Positions 1 through 5,407 of a stretch of 7,298 nt of DNA are shown piece by piece; within the stretch, counting starts at the first letter, position 1; every line of letters starts with the position of its first letter. This stretch comes from Pseudomonadota bacterium (GTDB lineage Bacteria; Pseudomonadota; Alphaproteobacteria; RF32; CAG-239). The stretch lies in assembly GCA_021617435.1 (NCBI GenBank), contig JAJWCP010000072.1, forward strand, positions 1 to 7,298, written 5' to 3'. The position numbers and the translations under genes are program-made. The notes under the pieces are model-generated. The model was given only the letters and a program-made list of their open reading frames with translations, was not told where the DNA came from and made no database searches.

Positions 1-63
1 CTCCTCAGGCTGCCTTGAAAACCTCAAAATCTATGACAATGTGCTGAGGTAAATTTCATACAA

Positions 64-109
64 CTTATGCACAGCGAGGACTCGTAAATATTGCAAAAAA
101 AAACGCGAG
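64..109 (+). promoter_or_regulatory. Upstream block shared by both prepilin-like genes (copy 1)
   Basis: This stretch reads CTTATGCACAGC, GGACTCG, AAATATTGC, a run of nine A and CGCGAG. An almost identical block lies upstream of the other prepilin-like gene on the opposite strand at 1220-1264. I count 39 matching bases out of about 45, with one small gap and a shorter A run in the other copy. Because it sits 5' of both genes, it probably carries their promoter or an activator site. TAAAAT at 111-116 is a possible -10 box, but I see no convincing -35 at standard spacing. TTATGCACA at 65-73 fits the DnaA-box pattern TTWTNCACA, which may be chance. Confidence 0.55.
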
Positions 110-152
110 CTAAAATCTTCTCAAATTAATCTTTTTGAGAGGATTTTAGCTC
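107..152 (+). promoter_or_regulatory. Long RBS-enclosing hairpin in the leader of the first prepilin gene
   Basis: Bases 107-125 pair with 134-152 in a 19-bp stem, broken only by one G-U wobble (118/141), with an 8-base loop at 126-133. The 3' arm contains the Shine-Dalgarno sequence GAGAGG (137-142), and the stem ends one base before the ATG at 153. In the mRNA the ribosome site would be fully base-paired, which suggests translational control by temperature, a ligand, a protein or an antisense RNA. Read on the minus strand, the same stem is followed by CGCG and nine T, so it could also terminate antisense transcription. However, the A/T run is also present at the second gene, where there is no such hairpin. 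Confidence 0.7.
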
Positions 153-776
153 ATGTATACACAATCAGGCAGAAGTATGGTTGAGATGCTCGGCGTACTT
201 GCGATTATCGGCGTCCTGTCCGTCGGGGCGATTGCCGGATACTCTAAGGCAATGTTCAAATACAAGCTTAACAAACAAGCGGAACAATTAAACACTGTAA
301 TTAATGCGGTTGCAAGCAACGCGCATAATTTTGCTAATTTAAAACAGGGCGCAAACTTAACCGGCATCTTTATTAAAATGGGCGAAATTCCCAAAGAAAT
401 GGCTGTCAGTTATGACGGGTACATTTATGACATTTTTAAAAGTGCCTATTATATCGCTTATGAGCTATATGAAAATGGTGCAAAACGTGTCATTTTATTT
501 ATGGAGCCTCAACTTGAAACTAAAAGCACCCAAAATTTAGAGATATGCCGCAACATACTGATAACCGCCAAAGAAAACTCCGGTAACATCACCCAACTTG
601 AAAGCCTGAACGGTTGGGACACAGATGATTACAATATTGCGGTTATGTATGGCGACCAAAAATGCGCCAAAGGAAAACAATGCTTAAAAGATTTAACTCT
701 TAATAACATTTATGACATTTGCACCATGCATATCGGCAAAGAAACTCCTCATTTAAAAATTAAATGGGATTTATAA
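153..776 (+). CDS. Type IV prepilin-like protein (class III signal peptide), 207 aa
   Basis: This is a secreted or membrane-anchored protein of the type IV pilin/pseudopilin type. The N-terminus has a six-residue leader (MYTQSG), then RSMVE, so a prepilin peptidase would cut after Gly6 and leave Glu at mature position +5, the residue needed for pilin assembly. A hydrophobic helix follows at about residues 12-30, then a basic, amphipathic stretch (KAMFKYKLNKQ, 32-42). The remaining 165 residues are the variable globular part, with four cysteines (132, 171, 177, 190) that could form two disulfides; I do not recognise its fold. Arg at mature +1 is atypical, since most pilins have Phe or Met. The start is supported by GAGAGG ten bases upstream and by the short leader. 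The gene converges on a second gene with the same N-terminus at 796-1179. No secretin, ATPase or prepilin peptidase gene is in the window, so the assembly machinery must be elsewhere. The role (pilus, pseudopilus or surface display) is unknown. Confidence 0.8.
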   Translation: MYTQSGRSMVEMLGVLAIIGVLSVGAIAGYSKAMFKYKLNKQAEQLNTVINAVASNAHNFANLKQGANLTGIFIKMGEIPKEMAVSYDGYIYDIFKSAYYIAYELYENGAKRVILFMEPQLETKSTQNLEICRNILITAKENSGNITQLESLNGWDTDDYNIAVMYGDQKCAKGKQCLKDLTLNNIYDICTMHIGKETPHLKIKWDL

Positions 777-780
777 TAAA

Positions 781-808
781 AAACAGCCGGTAATATCACC
801 GGCTGTTT
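781..808. terminator. Bidirectional terminator between the two convergent prepilin-like genes
   Basis: AAACAGCCGGT (781-791) pairs with ACCGGCTGTTT (798-808) around a six-base loop. On the minus strand the stem runs straight into a T tract (GGCTGTTTTTTA), a good intrinsic terminator for the gene at 796-1179. On the plus strand it is followed by a weaker T-rich stretch (TTTACATTTTTC) after the gene ending at 776. The TGA stop of the minus-strand gene (796-798) lies at the loop/stem junction, so that gene has essentially no 3' untranslated region. Confidence 0.8.
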
Positions 809-1179
809 ACATTTTTCAGATTGGGATTAAGCAGTAAACTGCTTTTATAGCGCACGATGGCACCGATAACCTGATTTAATTGTTCGGTTTGTTTATTCAG
901 CTTGTATTTGAACATGGCTTTTCCATAGCCGGCAATCGCCCCAACGGACAGGACCCCGGTGATAGCAAGCACGCCAAGCATTTCCACCATAGACCGACCG
1001 GTACAAAAACCGTCATTATCGGGCTTGACCCGATAATCCAGGTTGGACAAATCAGCTACTTGGTTTGACCTGGACTCTCCGATCAAGTCGGAGAGTGACA
1101 AGGAAGAGGTGAACACCTCTCTTACATCGGAGTGTGACAGAGTGTGGTGTAAAAAGCGGCTGAAATATGATTTCATCAT
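796..1179 (-). CDS. Short prepilin-like protein with a long repeat-encoded leader, 127 aa, body missing
   Basis: Residues 61-107 repeat the prepilin signature of the gene at 153-776: GRSMVEM, Glu at +5 after the Gly61 cleavage point, a hydrophobic helix (about 67-85) and KAMFKYKLNKQ. Forty-two of 48 residues are identical. Two things are odd. The leader before the cleavage glycine is 61 residues rather than the usual 5-30, and much of it is the translation of palindromic repeats (SLSLSDLIGESR and LDYRVKPDND). The protein also stops about 20 residues after the shared segment, with no globular body, and its stop lies inside the terminator. I start it at the ATG at 1179, seven bases after GAGGAG (1187-1192); the adjacent ATG at 1176 is equally possible, and the upstream in-frame TTG at 1194 overlaps that Shine-Dalgarno sequence. 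It may be a minimal pseudopilin, a decayed gene, or a donor of N-terminal sequence. Confidence 0.6.
   Translation of the reverse strand: MMKSYFSRFLHHTLSHSDVREVFTSSLSLSDLIGESRSNQVADLSNLDYRVKPDNDGFCTGRSMVEMLGVLAITGVLSVGAIAGYGKAMFKYKLNKQTEQLNQVIGAIVRYKSSLLLNPNLKNVNSR
1012..1042 (+). repeat. Palindromic repeat, copy A
   Basis: The 31-nt element has the layout GTCA, TTATCGGG, CTTGA loop, CCCGATAA, TCCAGG. The stem is perfect, and extends to nine pairs with flanking A/T. It resembles the dispersed alphaproteobacterial intergenic palindromes of the type GTCAT-CCCGGG-CTTGA-CCCGGG-ATCCAG, which I know from memory and have not searched. Here it lies inside a coding region on the opposite strand, where it is read as LDYRVKPDND. 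Confidence 0.75.
1069..1099 (-). repeat. Palindromic repeat, copy B (inverted, with compensatory stem changes)
   Basis: Read on the minus strand this is GTCA, CTCTCCGA, CTTGA, TCGGAGAG, TCCAGG: 31 nt with the same ends and loop as copy A. Four of the eight stem positions differ from copy A, and every difference is matched by the complementary change in the other arm, so pairing is perfect in both. The two copies point towards each other across a 26-base spacer. Copy B is translated as SLSDLIGESR in the leader of the minus-strand gene. Confidence 0.75.
1105..1138 (-). repeat. Short palindrome plus a partial third repeat copy
   Basis: AGAGGTG (1105-1111) and CACCTCT (1114-1120) form a perfect seven-base-pair dyad around AA. 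Just beyond it, the minus strand at 1138-1127 reads GTCACACTCCGA, matching the left arm of copy B at 11 of 12 bases but without the loop or right arm. This looks like a truncated repeat unit. It is also in frame in the minus-strand gene, read as LSHSDV, echoing LSLSDL from copy B. Confidence 0.5.
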
Positions 1180-1219
1180 CAAACATCTCCTCAAAATGTT
1201 AGTTTTGAAATAATATTAT

Positions 1220-1264
1220 CTTGCGTTTTTTTGCAATATTTGCGAGTCCAAAGCTGTGTATAAG
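1220..1264 (-). promoter_or_regulatory. Upstream block shared by both prepilin-like genes (copy 2)
   Basis: Read on the minus strand this is CTTATACACAGC, GGACTCG, AAATATTGC, seven A and CGCAAG. It is the counterpart of 64-109 and lies about 40 bases upstream of the minus-strand start. GATAAT just downstream is a possible -10 box without a clear -35. TTATACACA (1263-1255) again fits the DnaA-box pattern. Conservation of the block despite divergence further downstream suggests a functional promoter or regulator site. Confidence 0.55.
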
Positions 1265-1265
1265 C

Positions 1266-1398
1266 TGTATGTTATCGGCGGGATTATTCCGCTGCGCTTC
1301 ATTCACTGCGCTCATCGGCTGTTGCCGACCGGCGTTCTTCCGCCCGCCTTTCGCTTGTAGTCGAACTCACTTCTGTGATTTCGTTCCCTTCAGGCAAG
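1266..1398. other. GC-richer intergenic stretch without a recognisable gene
   Basis: By my count 1271-1398 is about 56% GC, clearly richer than its AT-rich surroundings. A minus-strand open frame crosses it, but it runs straight out of the tRNA and terminator and is not protein-like (Arg/Glu/Ser-rich), so I do not call a gene. TCGAACTCAC at 1361-1370 repeats ten bases of the tRNA T arm (1456-1465), with CAGAA-like sequence beside both. It may be a fragment of a dispersed noncoding repeat or an old tRNA-derived piece. Confidence 0.4.
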
Positions 1399-1440
1399 CC
1401 AATTAAAAAGACCTCCTTAGAAGGAGGCCTTTTTAATTGG
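1399..1440. terminator. Long symmetric terminator after tRNA-Arg
   Basis: The 42-base stretch is an inverted repeat with a single A/C mismatch (1411/1428) and a tight central loop around 1418-1421. The core CCTCCTT/AAGGAGG stem is flanked by AAAAAG and CTTTTT, so it has T tracts in both directions. On the minus strand it begins with the CCA of the tRNA itself (1438-1440), so no trailer separates tRNA and terminator. It also insulates the prepilin region from the tRNA. Confidence 0.85.
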
Positions 1441-1514
1441 CGCGCCCGGCGGGATTCGAACTCACAACCTTCTGATCCGTAGTCAGATGCTCTATCCAAT
1501 TGAGCTACGGGCGC
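1438..1514 (-). tRNA. tRNA-Arg (anticodon ACG)
   Basis: The minus strand folds as a full cloverleaf of 77 nt including an encoded CCA. The acceptor stem is GCGCCCG/CGGGCGC, the D stem GCTC/GAGC, the anticodon stem TCTGA/TCAGA with loop CTACGGA, and the T loop TTCGAAT. The anticodon ACG (1480-1478) reads Arg CGN codons after the A-to-inosine editing normally done by TadA. One oddity is an A-C mismatch next to the T loop in the GTGAG/CCCGC stem. tRNA 3' ends are common integration sites, and the prepilin region lies on that side. Confidence 0.95.
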
Positions 1515-1530
1515 ATCGCAATTTACTGTG

Positions 1531-1559
1531 TTAATAAATCAAAACTTTTCGTTTTGCAA
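1531..1559 (-). promoter_or_regulatory. Likely sigma-70 promoter of tRNA-Arg
   Basis: On the minus strand TTGCAA (1559-1554) and TATTAA (1536-1531) are separated by exactly 17 bases. The -10 box lies 16 bases before the first tRNA base, a distance that fits a short 5' leader. The match to consensus is only moderate. Confidence 0.45.
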
Positions 1560-1586
1560 GCACTTTTTTGCATAAATTTTATTTTT

Positions 1587-1614
1587 TTGATAAAATTTTT
1601 GCTAAAACTTTAAT
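1587..1614 (+). promoter_or_regulatory. Candidate promoter of the lipoprotein gene
   Basis: TTGATA (1587-1592) and TTTAAT (1609-1614) each match the sigma-70 consensus at five of six positions, with a 16-base spacer. The predicted leader is about 70 nt. TTGACT at 1638-1643 is a second good -35 but lacks a convincing -10. The surrounding AT-rich sequence makes chance matches likely. Confidence 0.35.
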
Positions 1615-1690
1615 TTCGCGCTTGTATTTTAGTAAAATTGACTCTAAAACTTAATTTATTGCTTAACTAATTTGTAAAAAGGCTTAAATT

Positions 1691-2800
1691 ATGAAAAAAA
1701 CTTTGATTGTTGGCGCGGCTTTGTTAATCAGCGCATGCGCTTCGGAGACTTTGTTTCCTTCTAATAACCAAATTGTCAGTACTCCGGCATCAGAAAAAAT
1801 GCAAATGGAAGCTAACACCGGAACTATGGTTGGTCGCAAGGTTGTTGAATTTAAAAATGAGCTGAACCAAATTCGCTCGCAGATGAATAAAGATTCTGAG
1901 ACTTTGATTAAGTTGCGCGCTGATGTTACCGCCAATATTGCCAAATACAATGAAATTATGGCGGCTATGGAAACTAAGTTGCAGCTCGGCACTACTCCGG
2001 CTAACCCGAAAATGGTTGCTTTTTATAACAATGCGCAAAATGTTCTGCAAGAAAACGAAACGGCGATTGAAGGTTTAAATAATCTTTCTGCCGATACTGC
2101 CGCTTTAGCTACTCAGTTAGCCGCTCTTATCAGCAGCGTGCGCGAAACATATTCTGTTCCGGGAGCGTTAGATGAAGATCATGCTAACTTGCGCGTTTTG
2201 GAAAACGGCGCCGAACAAACTGCGGTTGCCGTTAAAAATATGATGGCGGAAGTTATGGTTGATTCGGCTCAACAAAAAGCTGCTACGCAAAATGCCAGAG
2301 CTCGTTTGCTTGGTATGAATAACGCCATTGCGCACGGATCATTCGGACCGGATAATGTTGTAATTTTATCTCAGCCGTTGCCTCGTCCTCAAGTTATACA
2401 GTCGGCTCCGCGTCCGCAAACTGTAAAACAGCCTTTACCGAAAATTAATGCTCCTGGCAAAGATTCTGTTAAGTCTAAAGCTCCGGTAAAAGCAAGCGCT
2501 CCGGTTAAAACCGTTAAAAACGCGGCGCTGTTTAAGGTTGAGTTCAGCGCCGAAGATGTTAATTATAAAAAAGATTTAGAATCGGCGATAAATAAGGCTC
2601 TAGCCGCTAATGCCAAGGCAAAGTTCAAGGTTGAGGCTATAAATCCGTTGAAGGTTGCGGCTACGGCTGATTCTAAAAAATATGCGGCGGAAGTTTTTGC
2701 TGAAATGATTAACCTCGGGGTTGCTCCTGAAGATATTACCATTGTTTCAAAGGCAGGTTCGGATGTTCAAATTCCGCTCGTTAATGTTTATATAAAATAA
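1691..2800 (+). CDS. Envelope lipoprotein with coiled-coil-like region and compact C-terminal domain, 369 aa
   Basis: The N-terminus is a lipoprotein signal: MKK, a hydrophobic stretch, then the lipobox ISAC with the lipidated cysteine at residue 16. Residue +2 is Ala rather than Asp, consistent with outer-membrane sorting. Residues about 45-215 are largely helical and alanine/glutamine-rich, with coiled-coil-like stretches (for example 50-98). Residues about 228-278 form a Pro/Lys/Ala-rich linker, as expected for a periplasm-spanning tether. Residues about 279-369 form a small alpha/beta-looking domain (VEFSAEDVNYKKDLESAI, LGVAPEDITIVS, VNVYIK). This resembles C-terminal domains of uncharacterised Rhodospirillales lipoproteins I recall, and loosely OmpA-like folds, but I cannot name a family. 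The start is supported by AAAAAGG eight bases upstream. The gene stands alone, between a divergent tRNA and a convergent phosphorylase gene. A structural or cell-wall-linking role is an inference. Confidence 0.8.
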   Translation: MKKTLIVGAALLISACASETLFPSNNQIVSTPASEKMQMEANTGTMVGRKVVEFKNELNQIRSQMNKDSETLIKLRADVTANIAKYNEIMAAMETKLQLGTTPANPKMVAFYNNAQNVLQENETAIEGLNNLSADTAALATQLAALISSVRETYSVPGALDEDHANLRVLENGAEQTAVAVKNMMAEVMVDSAQQKAATQNARARLLGMNNAIAHGSFGPDNVVILSQPLPRPQVIQSAPRPQTVKQPLPKINAPGKDSVKSKAPVKASAPVKTVKNAALFKVEFSAEDVNYKKDLESAINKALAANAKAKFKVEAINPLKVAATADSKKYAAEVFAEMINLGVAPEDITIVSKAGSDVQIPLVNVYIK

Positions 2801-2807
2801 GCTCTCA

Positions 2808-2848
2808 AACAAAAAAGGTTTCAGCTTAAAACTGAAACCTTTTTTGTT
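2808..2848. terminator. Strong bidirectional terminator
   Basis: Bases 2808-2824 pair perfectly with 2832-2848 (17 bp, seven-base loop). The stem contains GGTTTCAG/CTGAAACC, flanked by six A on one side and six T on the other, so it can stop transcription both from the lipoprotein gene (stop 2800) and from the convergent phosphorylase gene (stop 2862). A second small stem, 2854-2860 with 2870-2876 (AAACCGG/CCGGTTT), spans the phosphorylase stop codon. Confidence 0.9.
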
Positions 2849-2861
2849 GCTTAAAACCGGC

Positions 2862-5327
2862 TTAATCAACCGGTTTGATGTGCCAAATATTATCGGCGTA
2901 TTCCATAACGGCGCGGTCACTTGAAAAATAGCCGATACGTGCAACATTCAAAAGAGCTTTTTTGCACCATTCGGATTTTTCGCGATAATCGGTTTCAGCT
3001 TTGTGCATGGTTTGGTTAAAGTCTTCCAAATCAGCTAAAATAAAGTAATAATCGCGATTAACCAATTCTTCAAAAATAGGCTTAAAAAGCAAAGCATGGT
3101 CTTTTTCGCAGAACATGCTGGAATTAAGCGAATTTAAGATGCGCTTAATATAATCGGACTTTTCATAAATTTCACGCGGGTTATAAGTTGCGCGCATATC
3201 TTTTATTTGCTCGTCTTTTAAGCCGAACAGGTAAAAGTTTTCAGCGCCAACTGCTTCACGAATTTCAATGTTGGCGCCGTCATAAGTGCCAACGGTTAAA
3301 GCACCGTTTAAGGCAAATTTCATATTGCCGGTACCGGAAGCTTCAAATCCGGCGGTTGAAACTTGTAAGCTTATATCGGCGGCCGGAATTAAGTGTTCAG
3401 CCAATGAAACTTTGTAGTCGGGAAGGAACACAACCTTAATAGCATTGTTAACGCGGGGATCGTTGTTTACAACATCTGCCACATTGTTGATTAATTTAAT
3501 TATGAGTTTGGCAAAAGTATAAGACGGCGCGGCTTTACCGGCAAAAATATAGGTTTTGTTGTGTATCGGGCGGGCGTTGTCTTTTATAATAGCCAAATAA
3601 TCGCCGATAACCTGCAAAATGGTCATTAATTGACGTTTGTATTCATGAATACGTTTGGCGTGAACAATATACATGCTGTTGGCATTAACCATAATCCCTG
3701 CATTTTTGAAAATTTGGAAAGCCAAATGCTCTTTGTTGGTGCGTTTGTTTTCAGCAAATTTTTTGATAAATTCTTCATCATTAATAAATTGCTCAAGCTT
3801 TTTAAGCTCTTCCAGCTTTGTAATCCACTCTTTGCCGATTTTGCCAGTGATAAGGTCGGCAAGCGGGGTGTTAGCGTGCAATAGCCAGCGACGCGGGGTT
3901 ATGCCGTTGGTAACGTTAATGAATTTTTCCGGCCACAATTCATAAAACTCAGGAACAAGCGCGGTTTTAATCAGCTCAGAGTGAAGCTTGGCAACGCCGT
4001 TGACGGAAAATGAACCGACAATAGAGAGGTTTGCCATGCGAATAATTTGATTATTGCCATCGCCGGAAACGATAGAAACTTTAGCCAATTTTGGCGAGGT
4101 TTCGCCGAATTTAGAGCGGGCAAATTCCATAAAGCGTTTGTTTATTTCATAAATAATCTGCAAATGGCGCGGCAACATTTTACCTAAAATGCGGGTCGGC
4201 CATGTTTCAAGAGCTTCCGGCAGTAAGGTGTGGTTTGTATAGGCAAAAATTTTGGTGGTGATTGCCCATGCGTCGTCCCATTCTTGCCCATATTGGTCAA
4301 TAAGCAGGCGCATCATTTCGGCAATTGCCAAAGCAGGGTGGGTATCGTTTAACTGAATGCAAACGTATTCCGGCATTTTATAAAAGTCGTTGCTCTTTTC
4401 CAAAAAGCGGCGGATAATATCTTGAATTGCGCATGAAACAAAGAAATATTGCTGAGTGAGGCGTAGTTCTTTGCCGGATTCAACCGCGTCTGACGGGTAT
4501 AAAACTTTTGAAATGGTTTCGGTTTTGATTTTATCTTTAACCGCTTCCATATAACCGCCTTCATTGAAAACGTTAATATCAAGCTCTTCATCGGTTTTAG
4601 CGGAGAATAAACGCAAATAGTTAACGGATTTACCATCATAACCGACAATCGGAAAATCATACGGGACGCCGTATAGGGTTTGTGTGTTTACCCATGTAAA
4701 ATACGGCTTGCCGTCGGCGCCCATGTAACTTTCAACATTACCGTAAATCGGAATGCTTACTTTACGGTCTTGGCGGGCAAACTGCCATGGCGAATTTTCG
4801 CCGAGCCAACTGTCGGCTTGTTCAATCTGCCAACCGTTTTCAAATTTTTGCTTAAACAAACCGAATTGATAGTTAATGCCATAACCGAATCCGGCTAAAC
4901 CCAATGAGGCCATGGAATCAAGATAGCAGGCCGCCAAACGTCCTAAGCCGCCGTTGCCTAATGCGGGGTCGTATTCGGCGTCAAAAATTTCTTCCATAGA
5001 AATATTGGGAAACCCATCAATATGAATTTCTTTGAGCAAATTAAACAGTTCAAGGTTGTGTAAGTTGTTTTCAAGCGAGCGACCGATAAGATATTCAATG
5101 GAAAGGTAATAAACCCGTTTGGAGCCGGCATCATTATAGCGATGAATGGTTTGATACATGCGGTCCATGGCAAATTCGCGCACTGCCAAAGCAATAGCCT
5201 CAAAGGCTTCTTCTTTGGTAAGTTCGCAAGTGCGTTTACCGATAAAATATTTAATGTAATGTTCAATTGAAAGCTTTAAGCGGGCTTTGTCAATTTCATT
5301 TACGGCTTTTGATTCGTCTTTTTTCAA
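2862..5327 (-). CDS. glgP: Glycogen/starch/maltodextrin phosphorylase, 821 aa
   Basis: This is a GT35-family, pyridoxal-phosphate-dependent alpha-glucan phosphorylase. It releases glucose-1-phosphate from the non-reducing ends of glycogen or maltodextrin using inorganic phosphate, in the cytoplasm. The full length fits the family (about 800-840 aa). Visible landmarks in order are YYLSIEYLIGR (73-83), GNGGLGRLAACYLDS (124-138), the NDTHPAL loop (327-333), NVTNGITPRRWL (471-482), the phosphate-site AKRIHEYKRQ (557-566) and EASGTGNMKFALNGALTVGT (662-681), whose Lys670 should bind PLP. Nothing essential is missing. The start codon is TTG: AAGGGG (5335-5340) lies seven bases upstream, and the only nearby ATG (5332) is out of frame and stops after two codons. 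No other glycogen genes are adjacent, so glycogen (GlgP) and maltodextrin (MalP) specificity cannot be separated here. TTTATA at 5357-5362 could be its -10 box on the minus strand, with a weak -35. Confidence 0.97.
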   Translation of the reverse strand: MKKDESKAVNEIDKARLKLSIEHYIKYFIGKRTCELTKEEAFEAIALAVREFAMDRMYQTIHRYNDAGSKRVYYLSIEYLIGRSLENNLHNLELFNLLKEIHIDGFPNISMEEIFDAEYDPALGNGGLGRLAACYLDSMASLGLAGFGYGINYQFGLFKQKFENGWQIEQADSWLGENSPWQFARQDRKVSIPIYGNVESYMGADGKPYFTWVNTQTLYGVPYDFPIVGYDGKSVNYLRLFSAKTDEELDINVFNEGGYMEAVKDKIKTETISKVLYPSDAVESGKELRLTQQYFFVSCAIQDIIRRFLEKSNDFYKMPEYVCIQLNDTHPALAIAEMMRLLIDQYGQEWDDAWAITTKIFAYTNHTLLPEALETWPTRILGKMLPRHLQIIYEINKRFMEFARSKFGETSPKLAKVSIVSGDGNNQIIRMANLSIVGSFSVNGVAKLHSELIKTALVPEFYELWPEKFINVTNGITPRRWLLHANTPLADLITGKIGKEWITKLEELKKLEQFINDEEFIKKFAENKRTNKEHLAFQIFKNAGIMVNANSMYIVHAKRIHEYKRQLMTILQVIGDYLAIIKDNARPIHNKTYIFAGKAAPSYTFAKLIIKLINNVADVVNNDPRVNNAIKVVFLPDYKVSLAEHLIPAADISLQVSTAGFEASGTGNMKFALNGALTVGTYDGANIEIREAVGAENFYLFGLKDEQIKDMRATYNPREIYEKSDYIKRILNSLNSSMFCEKDHALLFKPIFEELVNRDYYFILADLEDFNQTMHKAETDYREKSEWCKKALLNVARIGYFSSDRAVMEYADNIWHIKPVD

Positions 5328-5407
5328 AACATTTCCCCTTGATTTTAAAATACTCTTTTATACCGGACTATATAAAAAATTGTTTGAAATTTACTTAACG
5401 ATATAAG

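Noticed and set aside
1..50. CCTCAG (3-8) and CTGAGG (44-49) as a terminator stem
   Set aside because: Only six pairs with a 35-base loop and no T tract.
2..52. Plus-strand open frame of 16 codons ending at TAA (50-52), possibly the 3' end of an upstream gene
   Set aside because: Too short to assign; no motif, and the window edge hides anything upstream.
1012..1138. Palindrome cluster as a CRISPR array
   Set aside because: The two full units are inverted relative to each other and vary in their stems, with one 26-base spacer; there is no regular direct-repeat array and no cas gene.
1299..1499. Minus-strand open frame of 66 codons across the tRNA, terminator and GC-rich block
   Set aside because: It starts inside tRNA-Arg and reads through its terminator; the product is Arg/Glu/Ser-rich and looks like translated noncoding DNA.
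4349..4660. Minus-strand open frame of 103 codons
   Set aside because: It is an out-of-frame shadow of the phosphorylase gene, whose frame is fully supported by motifs.
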